Positions 43,815-55,317 of a stretch of 64,000 bases of DNA are shown piece after piece. This stretch comes from Papaver somniferum (Eukaryota > Streptophyta > Magnoliopsida > Ranunculales > Papaveraceae), in contig NC_039362.1 of NCBI RefSeq assembly GCF_003573695.1, forward strand, positions 5,432,088 to 5,496,087. Direction: 5' to 3'. Under the pieces are notes generated by a model. It saw only the letters and a program-made list of their open reading frames with translations. It did no database searches and was not told the DNA's origin. The first letter of the stretch is position 1. Every line of letters starts with the position of its first letter. The position numbers and the translations under genes are program-made.

Positions 43815-44973
43815 CTTAGTCTGGATGAAGACTTTAAACTTAGCACTTCTTGGGAGGTAACCCATGCTCATGCAACACGGTAATATCCTTCCTTAACTCT
43901 TTTGCTTAAAGTGGTAACAGTTTCTCCTTGTTCATGCTTTTAATTTCATTTTTAGAACATTGAGGACAATATTAGATTTAAGTTTGGGGGTAAGGGAGAA
44001 ACTTTTTAGTTGCATTAGAGCCTAGAAATTTATGCCTATTAAAGATAGCACTAACCAATCTAAGTGGATGGAAGCATCTTGGTTGTAGGAGTTGAGGAAC
44101 CAATCTAATTGGATGGAAACATCTAAATAGAGTCTATTCATAGAAGCGCAGAGCTCAGGTGTTAGAAATAACATGATAGTTTCACCATATCTCGGAATCA
44201 TCTTATTACTTCTGTTTTTATTTTTTTGCACAATTTTTATATTGATGTCTGCTGGGTTGAAATAGGGTGATTGAGTTACTAAAAAAAAATGAAAAAAAAA
44301 AAAAAGAGAAAAGAAAAGAAAATTGAGACCAGAACATCAGACCAACCAGAATAAATTCAATAAAATCGATCACTGGTTCCCTTAAATATGCCAGCTGAGT
44401 TGATCTAGAATTAGGATTATCGACCATTGGTTCCCTTGGATATGTCAGATGTGTTGATATTAGTCCGGACCAGTATCTCAATCCATTAGGTCATAGGATT
44501 CGTCTTGGCATTGTCGTCCATTCGCAACCATCTATTTCTATTTCCATCTTCTTAATCTATTCATGTGATTTGTTTGATTCCGGAAATTGATGTCCATAGT
44601 GCGACTATCTGAGTAGAGCTCTGTCATTTATATATGAATTTTAGTATGCTTGAGTGCAAACTCGTGTACAGAAATTGGAATTTCGCATCAGGGTACTTCC
44701 TCCTGTAGTTAATGAGAGTATGCCAACCAAGGAGGTTCTTTAGTGCTATTCCAAGGTTCTGCGTAGATAGCTAGGGTCTGGAGTAAAGGTTTTGTGGGGT
44801 ATATCTCTAGAAAACCCTCTTGAGACTATAACTCAGCCTCTAGGGCCACCTAGGGGTTTAAAGGCTTGTTGTACACGCTAAGTGCAATCGTGATGCCTGC
44901 GACAGTGAGTTAGGATTTTATTTTCTAGATTAGATTTGCTCGAGGACTAGCAAATAATAAGTTTGGGAGCATT
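43815..44973 (+). other. 3' non-coding region of the right C unit
   Basis: Contains TTGGGAGGTAACCCATG (43849-43865; D has GTGGGAGGCAACCCATC), the hairpin at 43956-43973, a second pair of hairpins at 44821-44835 and 44869-44887, an A-run near 44280, and the polypurine tract AAGTTTGGGAG before the LTR. Confidence 0.7.
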
Positions 44974-46645
44974 TGATAGACGCATTTATGTGTCTATTTT
45001 AATCTCAATTATGTATATTGTTAGTGCTCGATTTTATACTATTTGATAATTTTATGTTTTTGTAGGTGTTTTTGGAGAAATGAACTTTTGCGGCAAAATT
45101 GGCTGGAAAAGTGGCATTTGGACCGTCCGGAAAAATTACTATTGGCACCTAGAAGATGTACTAAAGGCACCCCGGAAATATGTTGGAGACGTCCCATAAA
45201 AGTAATATTTCCACCCCAGGTCATGTGTTGAAGGGACCCCCATGATAGATAAGGGGCACTCAAATGATAAGAAGCGACCACCTGTTATTCGCACCCCTGG
45301 CATGGATAAGGGGCACTCCATCCCCTAGCTTTTGAACGAATGGTTTTGGCGGGAAAGTGAACTTTCACCTGCGAAGTTTCCTGGCAGGATTATGGACTTG
45401 ATTTTAAGGGATTCAAGCACTAAGTGTGATTGGGATGGACTTGTATGAGATGAACAGAATTATCATGGGTATTCTATTCAACGAAATTGGGCTGGATCAA
45501 CGATATGAATTAAACAGAGGAAAAGGAAGTTACGGGATATTTGGTTGTTGGTTTTAGGCGATATTTTCTCGAATTCTCTAGCTGGATTGGATTGCATTGG
45601 CCTGTTAGGGCCAAACAGGCTTGGTAACTGCCTTATTGTCGAAGAAAAAGAAGATTTCTTTCCATTCTCAAGAAAACAGGAAACCGGGATATCTCGGGTT
45701 TATTTTTGGAAAGTTCTTGAATAATATGAGAGAATATATGCTTCTGTTGAATTCGTAACTATTTTGGGAGATTTTGGGAAGGTTTGAGTAACCCAGAGAC
45801 GCGTACAGAGAGAAGAAAGGAGACATCTCCGTAACTTGGCAGAAAACAAGGAAAAAAATAATGCCGAGACTTGTGAAAGAGGAATAAGAGATTTCTTCGA
45901 GGTTTAATCGTGCTGTTGTGTATAAATAAGAGAGTTTGGTGTTTGAGAAGAATTATCGAGGGTTGGGGGAGCCAACAGAGGGCTCTGATACGAAGAATAA
46001 GATTTGCAGAGAAGTTAGCTGCTGCTGCCGGAGAAGAAGAAGAACGACAACCGTCACCATTTCTTTCATATTAGTAACAGTTCTGCAACAAATCCTGTTA
46101 GGCTTTTCTCTGTTACACTGTGTTCTAAACAGTTATATCTGTTACAGATTCGCAGTAATATTTTCTTCAACAAAACACCTATTCTGCCATGAGTTATTAT
46201 TTTGAGCGTGTTTACACCATGAGGAGCTAAACCCAACACTGGGATGACGAGGAAACCTAATATAATACGTGGGTAATTATATTTAATTCTTATATGACTT
46301 TTGCACTAATTAAAATTGAGTTATGATTTTGATTAATTAGTTGTCATCTCATTTGATGGGTCATGCTTGCTTAAATTTTTGATGTCCCATGCTTAGGATT
46401 TACAACTAATATTTTGAGGATCTGCCTTGGAAAAAAATAAGAGTCCATGTCTTTATTGATCGAGCTATAATTGTTAAAAGAATTAATATTTGAACCTTAC
46501 GTTATGAGTTTGGTGGAATCCCGAGACACAGTACTTCTCGATATCGTGACAATCCTTTGTATATATTTTTTATTATTAAGTCTGAAATCAAACCTCAATA
46601 AGTATGAGAATCGAACATCTTATTTACCACTTCTACAGCACATCA
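44974..46645 (+). repeat. Right LTR of element C
   Basis: 1672 bp, clearly similar to 39619-41316 with scattered substitutions and small indels. It ends ACATCA directly against Athila D sequence (CTTTACC). Confidence 0.85.
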
Positions 46646-47014
46646 CTTTACCACACCACCTCCTTTCGCTAATCGTTTTGCCAAATCAAAAAAGCAAGCT
46701 CTAGATAGAAAATCATGGACATTTTCAGCAAGATACAAATCAACATTCCATTTATTGAAGCCACTAGGACCATACCCAGATATCCTAAGGTTATGAAGGA
46801 TTTGTGCACAAGGAAGGATAGGTTGATTGCTAATCAGATTACTCAAGTGGGTGAAAGTGCTACAACCATGCTACTGAAGAAGATGCCTGCAAAGTGTGAG
46901 GATCCGTGTGGCTTCACAGTGCCAATTACAATTGGTAACCGACGATTTGAGCGTGCTTTGCTTGATTTGGGAGCACCCGTAAGTGTGTGGATCCAAGTCA
47001 GCCGATATATTTGA
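46646..47014 (+). pseudogene. Athila Gag C-terminus and protease start
   Basis: The first bases read PPPFANRFAKSKKQALDRK, the stretch that precedes the protease in Athila polyproteins. A frameshift near 46710 leads into MDIFSKIQINIPFIEA..., then GFTVPITIG and LLDLGAPVS, the Athila protease active site with Asp-Leu-Gly in place of Asp-Thr-Gly (46964-46972). Another frameshift near 46990 sends this frame to a stop. The enzyme would cut Gag-Pol; here it is disrupted. Confidence 0.8.
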
Positions 47015-48026
47015 TTCTTTGAATCTCGGACCTTTAAAAAAGGCAAGGATTACTATTCAGTTAGAAAACAAGTCCAATATATATCCTAAGGGACTCGTGG
47101 AGGACGTGTTATTTCAAGTGAATGAGTTAATCTTTCCGGTTGATTTCTACATTGTGGATATGCAAAATGGAGATAATTGTTCATCTACTTCGTTACTTCT
47201 TGAGAGACCGATTATGAAAACTGCAAAGACGAAAACTGATGTTGATAATGGTACACTCACTATGGAGTTTGATAAGGAGATCATTAAATTCAACATATTT
47301 GAGGCCATGCATTATCCAAGTGATATGCACTCTGTTTTCTCTATTGATATTATTGGTTCGTTAGCACAACAAATGTTTGATTTGAGCAATGGAGATGAAC
47401 TTGGAATTGTGTTGCGAAATAGCGTTGATTTGGACGTTTGTGGGCCACCGAACTTGGACGTTGAATTAGCTAAAGAGCTAGTGGAGATTTGTGGTGCTTT
47501 AACGACATTACAGGAAGCTCGAACGGGTAATATCTCTTACATTTCTTTACCTGTAACTAATGAGGTTCCTTTACCTTCTATTGTGCAGACACCTAAGCTA
47601 GAATTGAAGCCTCTTCCCGATCACTTGAAATATGCATACTTGGGTGATAAATATGAGCTTCCGGTGATTATTACAAAGAACCTCACTGCCATACAAGAAG
47701 AGCGTCTACTTCGGGTTTTGAAAGAGCACAAAGCGTCCATTGGTTGGAAAATTGCTGACATTAAAGGTATTAGTCCATCAATGTGCATGCATAGAATCAT
47801 TATGGAAGATGATATTAATCTGGTACGTGATTATCAACGTTGGATAAATCCCCCAATGATTGAGGTCGTGAAGAAAGAGATCCTAAAATTGCTAAGTGTG
47901 GGGGTGATTTACCCAATTCCTAACAACAAATGGGTTCGTCCGGTACAAGTGGTGCCTAAGAAATCGGGTGTCACTGTTGTTAGAAATCAAGATGATGAAC
48001 TTGTTCCTACAAAATTTCAAACATGA
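46983..48026 (+). pseudogene. Athila protease end and reverse transcriptase N-terminus
   Basis: A 340-codon open stretch. After the frameshift it continues the protease (SLNLGPLKKARITIQLENKS; FPVDFYIVDMQ; LLERPIMKTAKTKTDV, the analogue of LGRPF). A linker follows, then the connection to reverse transcriptase: LPDHLKYAYLGDKYELPVII, RVLKEHKASIGWKIADIKGI, RWINPPMIEVVKKEILKLL and WVRPVQVVPKKSG. These are the conserved Athila blocks. The frame ends at TGA 48024-48026 just after the VVPKK region, where the next frame carries on. Confidence 0.85.
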
Positions 48027-48544
48027 TAGAGAGTATGCATAGACTACAGAATGCATAATGCCGCAATTAGAAAGAATCATTTTCCTTTGCCTTTCATTGA
48101 TCAAATGCTAGAGAGGTTAGCGGGACATCCACATTATTGCTTTTGGACGGATATTCGGGGTACAATCAAATTGTTATTGCACCAGAGGATCAATAGAAGA
48201 CTACTTTTACTTGTCCTTTTGGTACATTTTCCTATAGACGAATGTCGTTTGGTCTTTGTAATGTGCCTGCCACTTTTCAGAGATGTATGGTTAGTATATT
48301 TGATGATTATGTGGAACGCATCATTGATGTACTTATGGATGATTTTAGTGTTTATGGCGATTCATTTGATATATGTTTATCAAACCTTAAACTTGTGCTA
48401 AAAAGATGCATAGACACTAATCTTGTTTTAAATTGTGAGAATTACCACTTTATGGTAAACCATGGTATAGTGCTAGGCCACAGTGTGTCCTCTCGAGGGC
48501 TCGAAGTTGACAAATCAAAGATAGACTTAATAAGAAACTTATAA
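48027..48544 (+). pseudogene. Athila reverse transcriptase, catalytic half
   Basis: Broken into overlapping frames. The first (48051 on) gives NHFPLPFIDQMLERLAGHPH; a frame change at about 48160 is needed to recover GYNQIVIAPEDQ, where a stop follows. The frame from 48242 reads MSFGLCNVPATFQRCMVSIF and VLMDDFSVYG, the catalytic x-Met-Asp-Asp loop (GAT GAT at 48338-48343). Then come VLNCENYHFMV and GIVLGHSVSSRGLEVDKSKI, closing the domain. It stops at 48542-48544. The catalytic residues remain but the enzyme cannot be made intact. Confidence 0.85.
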
Positions 48545-48556
48545 TACCCCACTTCG

Positions 48557-49032
48557 GTGAGAGAGATTCGCCCTTTTCTTGGTCATGCAGGTTTTTACAT
48601 GCGGTTTATCAAAGATTTCTCCAAAGTCTCCATGTCGATGTGCAAATTATTGCAAAAAGAGGTTGTTTTTGACTTTAAAAAGGAGTTCAACGACACATTT
48701 GACAAGTTCATAGAATTTTTGACAACTGCACCAATTATCAAGTCAGCGGATTGGAATTTGCCATTTGAATTAATGTGTGATGCAAGTGACTATGCGGTTG
48801 GAGTTGTTTTGGGTCAAAGAGTTGATAAGTTATCCCACGTGATTTATTATGCATCTAGGACCCTAAATGATGCTAAAATTAACTATTCTACCACCGAGAA
48901 AGAATTGTTGGTTATAGTGTTCGCACTAGAGAAATTTAGATCATATTTGGTGGATAAAAAAGTGACTGTATATTCCGATCACACAGCACCTAGGTACCTA
49001 AAGAAGAAGAAAGAAGCTAAGCCAAGACTTAT
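48557..49032 (+). pseudogene. Athila RT thumb and RNase H, cut by insertion of A4
   Basis: REIRPFLGHAGFYMRFIKDF is the conserved RT-RNase H junction. FELMCDASDYAVGVVLGQ carries the first RNase H Asp, YASRTLNDAKINYSTTEKEL the Glu, and VYSDHTAPRYL the next Asp. The frame is open up to the TSD CTTAT at 49028-49032, where copy A4 begins. It resumes at 57811. Confidence 0.85.
49028..49032. repeat. Target-site duplication CTTAT (left of A4)
   Basis: Repeated at 57806-57810. Confidence 0.9.
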
Positions 49033-51452
49033 TGAAAAAGCGGGGGTCTAACAACCACACCCAATATTTCGTTCGCCAATCTGAATAGACAAACTCCAAT
49101 ATACTTTCAAGAGAATCAACTAGACAGTCAGACTCAATCTAGAGAAAAGTATATCAAAGAATTTATATCTCAATTTCTCAATTCAACCTGCAATCAACAA
49201 ATAGGAATTTGTGAGCCCGATTGAATAAGAGAAATAAATTGAACGGTACCAAAGACCAATGTTCAAGTGTCAATCAATTTATAACAACAACCAAAGGTTG
49301 GATTATCTAATTGATTGATTTTAACGCACAACCTGTGATATTTCTATTATATAGTAACAAAGTATAATGCAGAAAAGAAATAACACAGACACCAGAATTT
49401 TGTTAGAGGAAAACCGCAAATGCAGAAAAACCCCGGGACCTAGTCCAGCTTTGAACACCACACTATATTAAGCCGCTCCAAACACTAGCCTACAACCAAT
49501 GAACTTCAGACTGGAATGTAGTTGCGCTCCTTACTCTCTGAACCCCAACAGGATTTTACGCACTTGATACCCTTAGATGATCTCACCCACAACCAAGAGT
49601 TGCTACGACTCAAAGTCAAAGACTTGATAAAAAAATCTGTCTCACGCAGAAAAGTCTATCGGAATAGATAAATCTATCTCCCACAGAAATACCTACGAGT
49701 TTTGTTCGGTCTTTTGATAAATCAAGGTGCACAGGAATCAATCGATAAACCGGACTTATATTCCCGAAGAACAACCTAGTATTATCAATCACCTCACAAT
49801 AATCTTAATCGTATAGAAGCGAAACAAGATATTGTGGAATCACAAACGATGAGACGAAGATGCTTGTTACTACATTTTATCTTGCCTATCGGAGATTAAA
49901 TCTCGAGAAAATCTTAGAGAAGATAATATTCAATCAAGATAGAAAACAGAAAGATCAGAACACGCAACTACAGAGAAAATAGCTGGGTCTGGCTTCACAA
50001 TCCTAACTAAGTCTTCAAGTCGTTAACCTACATGGTATCGTGAAAAACCTAAGGTTAAAGGAGAATCGACTCTAGTCGCAACTAGTATCACACAGGAGGT
50101 GTGGGGATTAGGTTTACCAGTTGCTAGAGTTTTCTCTTATATAGTTTTCAAATCAGGGTTTGCAATCTAAGTTACCTTGGTAACAAAGCATCCAATATTC
50201 ACCGTAAAACCTGATTAGATTCAAACTAATATCTTTCAACCGTTAGATCGAACTTAGCTTGTTATACACAAATGAAATGTACCTTCATTTAGGTTTGAGT
50301 AACCGTACCTAAACGTTTACACTAGGTTGGCTGAACAGTAGTTAACCGGGGTTATCTATATAAGCACTCTCGTATCAACCTTATTCATCTTAATCACAAC
50401 TAGTTTAAATGACTCAAATGAAACTAGTTATAGAGTTGTTCAATTGTTGTGTTCTCATAGAAGTATACAAGAACACAATTGAAGCAAAATCGATTTGATT
50501 CACTCGAATCAATTCATGAACATTATAGCCACGGTTTGCAAAGAGTGCATTCCTTATTATATAAATTTATTAGTTCATGAACAAACCGATTTTAGAACTT
50601 TAACCACTCAAGTATGCAAACGGGTACGCATACTTAAGTAGCCAGTCTGAGTTTGGGTTCGCCAGTATGTGAACGGGTACGCATACCTCCAAACCTTACG
50701 CCAGTACGCGTACTGGTATGTGTGCTTAGGTACCTGGATTTTCACAAACCAACAGGTACGCATACGGGTATGGATACTATGGTTCCTGGACATGGATTAC
50801 AAATATTAAAGTATGCATACTATGCTTATATCCAATTGTTCTAAACTCTATTTCAATCATTGAAACATTTTTAGAGGATGACAATAACCGTTTTCATACA
50901 CTATTAGCATCAAAGCAATTTTCAAGTTATTGAAATAATCATAACGAAACATCCCAAGTCTACACCAAATGATTGTATCACACAAACCATGTAATATGTT
51001 ACTCGACGATTTTCACATGATCATCTTTTGACTTTCGTCAAGAATATAAGATGAACTTGGTTGAAGCGAAAGCTTACAAACACATATTTCGAGAAATATG
51101 TAAGCGAGTTAAACTCAGATCGAAATCTCAAATGTGTATAATCGAATACTATATAATAATACGACTTTTTTCTCAATATAGGAGATAGAGTAAAAATAGA
51201 CTTTCCAAATGATAGATGAGTTTTAGTATCCACATACCTTTTGTTGATGAAGTTCCACAAGCTCTCCTTAGTAGTTCTCCGTCCTCAATTGATGAACGTC
51301 GTGAAGTCTAATGCTCAACTACACAATCTATCCTAGTCCGAGACATTACTATAAGTAGACTAGAAATCAAGAATTATAGTTTTGATCACTACTATTGACA
51401 AACAAGCTTGAGATAGCAACGCTTACGAGTTCGACCGAGCATTGCTCTAACA
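49033..51452 (-). repeat. 3' LTR of copy A4
   Basis: 2420 bp, plus strand TGAAAAAGCGG...GCTCTAACA. It contains GTACGCATAC-type repeats at 50610-50820. Confidence 0.9.
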
Positions 51453-53711
51453 ATCTCCCCCTTTGTCAATTTTAGTGACAAAACTATCAATACATTTGGA
51501 TTACAAATTAAATAAACTTTGTAGCTTCTCATCCAAATGCTTGATCTCCTTGGTTCTTCAACATTACTCGAAATCTTCGTCACTTCCAAGTACTCCAATA
51601 ATTCTAAATGTGTTCAACTCATCATCATAGTTGTTGAAGATCCATAGCTATAACAATGAGAAAACAGTTGCTCTCAATCATTATTATACAATGTCATAGT
51701 ATTATTACACATCATCAAAGTTCAATTGTATCACAAATTTGACAACAATACTATGGTGATATGTATCACTCCCCTTTAGTAAATACTTCATCTTACAATG
51801 AAAAACACTCCCCCTTATATAATGATCCGTAAACCATATGTATTTGTACTGTGAACTTCACATTGATTCTCCCCCTTTTTGTCAATATAAATTAGCAAAG
51901 GTACGAAAACTAGTGGAATCCTCATGAAATTTTCATAGATATACTTCATGACTAAAAGGAACAACATATCAACTTGTTTTGATGATTTCACATAGTCGAA
52001 ACTTAGTGTATTCATCAAGGAGTTTATAAAGATACAAGAAAACTCCTACAATATTCCACAGCCGCACTCCCCACAAAGATTTGGCAATTAAGCACAAGTT
52101 CAATTAAGAACTCTCCCCCATAAAATGTCATTTCCGAAAGAACAACAAGAGCGACCTTACTTTTACAAGAAAAGAAGGATTTTTTTGGACATTAACAAAT
52201 CACATAAACCATGAATTTGTATCCAAAAATCTCAATTGAATTAACCACAAGGAAAATGATCAATCAATTGGCCATGCTCAACATAAGAGAACTTACAGAG
52301 CCACGCAGTACTTTCACAAAGAAGTGGTGGATCACGGTAAGATCAATACTGCGGAATATACAAAGATTCATTCTATTTTTCATCAATATTTGCATAAAGA
52401 CATATAATAGACTTAATCTTTGTAATCAAAAGTTCATCATATCTTCCATCAATATTTGCATAATGACATAATAGGCTTAACTTTTGACGTATGGGACAAT
52501 CATAGTTCACGTACGTAAACATACATATCCCATAAAAAATTGCAATATATGAAACCAATAAAGATTAATACTGCAAAATCATCTTCCAAATAAACTTTAG
52601 AATTTAAATAAATAAATCTAAAAACATTGCAACATGAAAATCTTTGGCAATAGCTATGTATACTCACAATAATTGGTATTCCAAACCCTAGTTATCCTTC
52701 TTAAAACACAAGAATAAATTCTCATAAGAAGTTTCCTAGACATCAAGACAAACTCATAATGCACATATAAGATGGTTTGTCCTTAGAGGGCAGAATCAAT
52801 CTTTTTCGCACGGATTTAAACCAGCAATAGCTACCAAAGGCGTATAAAAATATTTTCTTAACAAGGAAAAACATACAAAGTCATTAATGACCATGCACCA
52901 TAGTTCACATAATATGACAATGAACATTCAAGAATTCCATGGCAATGCGTACTACTGTCCATTCTTGAACTTCCTTCTTTGTGATTCACTAACAACATTA
53001 TTGTAAAAGCTACAAATGAGCTTAGAAGAGTACTGCTCCAAGAATCCAAGTGCCCAAATCCAAGAGAAGTGGAACAAGTGCGACGAAACGGAGCAAAACA
53101 CTCAAAAATAAGAGACGGTACAAAGACCAATCTTAACTCATCCAAATTCAAGAATTCTCATCTCTCTATTGAAGAGAAGTCAAAGAGGAAGAGAATGCAA
53201 AAACAATGAGGTCATTCCGAGTTTGTACGAAGAAGTTACGGCCAAAACAAGTTTACCGAATATCGACGTCCACATGCTAGTATGCTTACCAGTTTGCAAA
53301 CGAATTTTCGTGACCTGAAGAAGTATGCAAACGGGTTTGCGTACTAAAATCCCTGTGTTTTGATTTTAAATGATGGTTTGCATACCTGGTATGTGTAACA
53401 TGAAGTCCAAACATCCCGAACTACTATTTTCAAACCTAAACATTTAAGAACCTTAAACATAGATCAAGTTAGGTAGAAATGAACGATAAGCAAGGTACAT
53501 GGATCATTATAAGTACTCTAATTAAATAAATAAAAACACAAATCTTGCTCAAATTTATAGACATACCTTTCTAGAAGAATCCAATTGAATTCTAAGGCAT
53601 TACCAAAGATTCAAAATCATACCTGACACAATATATGTGCCCCAATTCTCGTGCTTCCCTCACCGTATACATAGCAGGGCATTCCTTAGTGAGGATGCAC
53701 TTACAACACAA
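51453..53711 (-). other. 3' non-coding internal region of copy A4
   Basis: Pyrimidine tracts CTCCCCC (polypurine on the element strand) at about 51455, 51808, 51870 and 52113. A 98-codon frame at 52858-53151 (containing GHLDSWSSTLLSSFVAF) has a similar but frame-broken counterpart in A2 at 1609-1794. I do not call it a gene. Confidence 0.6.
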
Positions 53712-54620
53712 TCAAGTTGTGTTGAGGTGAACAATGTCTTGCTCACCACAAGTGACTGAAACAGACTTTTCTGCAACTATGAACTTTTCACCATCTATAG
53801 TTCTTGAATTATTTTGTTTCACTATTGGATTATCGTGAAAGAGATCTCTTTTAGAACCTTTCACATCCAAATCCATATTTCCAAAGAAATATTTAAGTTC
53901 TAACATCATGGATACTGCGTTCTCCATAGTCATGGAATTTTCTAGGAGATCATTCCTTTTCACACTCAAAGCATCATTGACTTTCTTTGGAACCCACTTA
54001 TGAGTGCGTCTAGAAACAACCGGAACCTTCTTCCCATTACTCTCCTCAAGATTTCTCGAAAGAGAATTTGATTGACTATTCTTTTGCAAGTTAGTATTTC
54101 TCCAATTGGGAGCATTGGATCTTGTCTTCGTCTTTTGCGAAGTTATTCTTTTGATAATCATTACAATTGTGAAAAGACTTCGTATGACGTTTATAGGCAA
54201 ATCTAGGATTATAACAACACTGATTCCTTTGCCTAAAGGTTGGAAAGTTACAACCTATAATGTTAATAGGCTTAGCTTAGCATATGATCTTGGTTTCACA
54301 ACTTCTTGTGATGCCCAAATAAGAAAATCATGAAGTTTCTCATTCCTTATACGAAAACGACATCTCCTTTCCAGGTGACCTTTATTTCCGCAGTAGTGGT
54401 AAACATAAGGAATGTTCTTACCTCGATTTGTATGTGCTGACTTTGGAGGTTGATATTTAACTTCCGGTGAAGGTATTTCACTCTTGCCATCAGTGGAAAC
54501 CTTTTGTTGAGAAAAATCACTAGCCTTGACAAATTTTACCTCTTTGTTAATACTTGGAGCATCTATTCCCTTATAGACCAATCCTCGTGTATCACGATGA
54601 TTTTTACTTGCTCCTAGCAT
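53712..54620 (-). pseudogene. Gag C-terminal remnants with zinc knuckle (A4)
   Basis: Two open pieces (54620-54255 and 54200-53712). The first contains YVYHYCGNKGHLERRC, a CCHC knuckle whose first Cys is Tyr. The second has RRTHKWVPKK, the Trp-Val-Pro-Lys motif common in Sirevirus Gag near the start of pol, then an acidic tail ending IVHLNTT like the A3 tail. Stops separate the pieces. No protease follows. Nucleic-acid binding would be impaired by the lost Cys. Confidence 0.7.
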
Positions 54621-54635
54621 AGTGGTTAATTTTCT

Positions 54636-55250
54636 TTAACTAGTATTGAACTTTTTCAAGTCATCTTCCAACATCTTGATTTTATCAAGAGCAACAGCTA
54701 AATCATCCTCAAGGCGTTTTTCTTGAGCGAGATAAGCGCTTTCTCTGTCATCAAAACTTGCTTGCTGGGAGTTAATCCTTGCTTCAATTTCTGCAAGTTT
54801 CTCTTCCAACAAGAAGTATTTTTGATAAACATTATCACATTCAAGTGATTTTCTACTCAGGTTTTTCTCAGAATCTTTGAGGACCGATTCGCAAGAGCGA
54901 TTCCAACCATAAAGACCTCCGTAAATCCTTTTCGATTTTTTGTTTTCTCGACAGAGAGGAGTCAGAAGAGGTGTGACATCATACGTTGTAATCTTCTTAA
55001 TTTTCACTGATTCCAAAAACTTTACATACTCTGAGACTTCCTCATCAACATCTTTATCAATATTTGAATCACCTTGATCAGAAAGTTCATCCAACTGTTC
55101 TTCTAGGCGTGTTTCCCAATCAGCAGTTTTTACATTCAGAGAATGTTTCGATATTGACTTAGATATGACAGTTCTCTCAGGTGAATTCAATCTTTGAAAA
55201 ACATCTGGTAATTTCTGACTTGGTACGTTATTAGAGATAGACTCGTTCAT
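54636..55250 (-). CDS. Coiled-coil ORF of copy A4 in gag position
   Basis: 204 codons from ATG at 55250, about 50 bp after the primer site, to a stop at 54636-54638. The first ~60 residues are Ser/Asn-rich, then an acidic part (ELSDQGDSNIDKDVDEEVSE). From about residue 120 a heptad-rich stretch (YFLLEEKLAEIEARINSQQ and LAVALDKIKMLEDDLKKF) predicts a coiled coil. There is no DUF4219 or UBN2 capsid as in A3, although it occupies the same place. It may be a Gag whose capsid part was replaced or deleted; Sirevirus Gag proteins often contain coiled coils. It has no internal stop. Confidence 0.6.
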   Translation of the reverse strand: MNESISNNVPSQKLPDVFQRLNSPERTVISKSISKHSLNVKTADWETRLEEQLDELSDQGDSNIDKDVDEEVSEYVKFLESVKIKKITTYDVTPLLTPLCRENKKSKRIYGGLYGWNRSCESVLKDSEKNLSRKSLECDNVYQKYFLLEEKLAEIEARINSQQASFDDRESAYLAQEKRLEDDLAVALDKIKMLEDDLKKFNTS

Positions 55251-55303
55251 AATAATCAGATTGCTACAAACACAAACTTAAGATTCTTTTAACGTGTTTG
55301 CCT

Positions 55304-55315
55304 TCTCTGATACCA
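55304..55315 (-). promoter_or_regulatory. Primer binding site of copy A4
   Basis: Minus strand TGGTATCAGAGA, initiator Met-tRNA type with the last base changed (C to A). Confidence 0.85.
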
Positions 55316-55317
55316 AT

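Larger units (their letters stand above)
38542..46645 (+). mobile_element. Non-autonomous Athila-related element C, tandem LTR-sharing array
   Basis: Two LTRs (39619-41316 and 44974-46645, TGATAGACGC...ACATCA) flank an internal region. The DNA left of the first LTR (38542-39618) repeats the 3' internal region found before the second LTR (43815-44973). So a whole unit and the tail of another share the middle LTR. The leftmost LTR is not in the window. Conserved 3' motifs are shared with Athila element D. The internal region holds only a decayed unknown frame and no pol. Confidence 0.75.
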
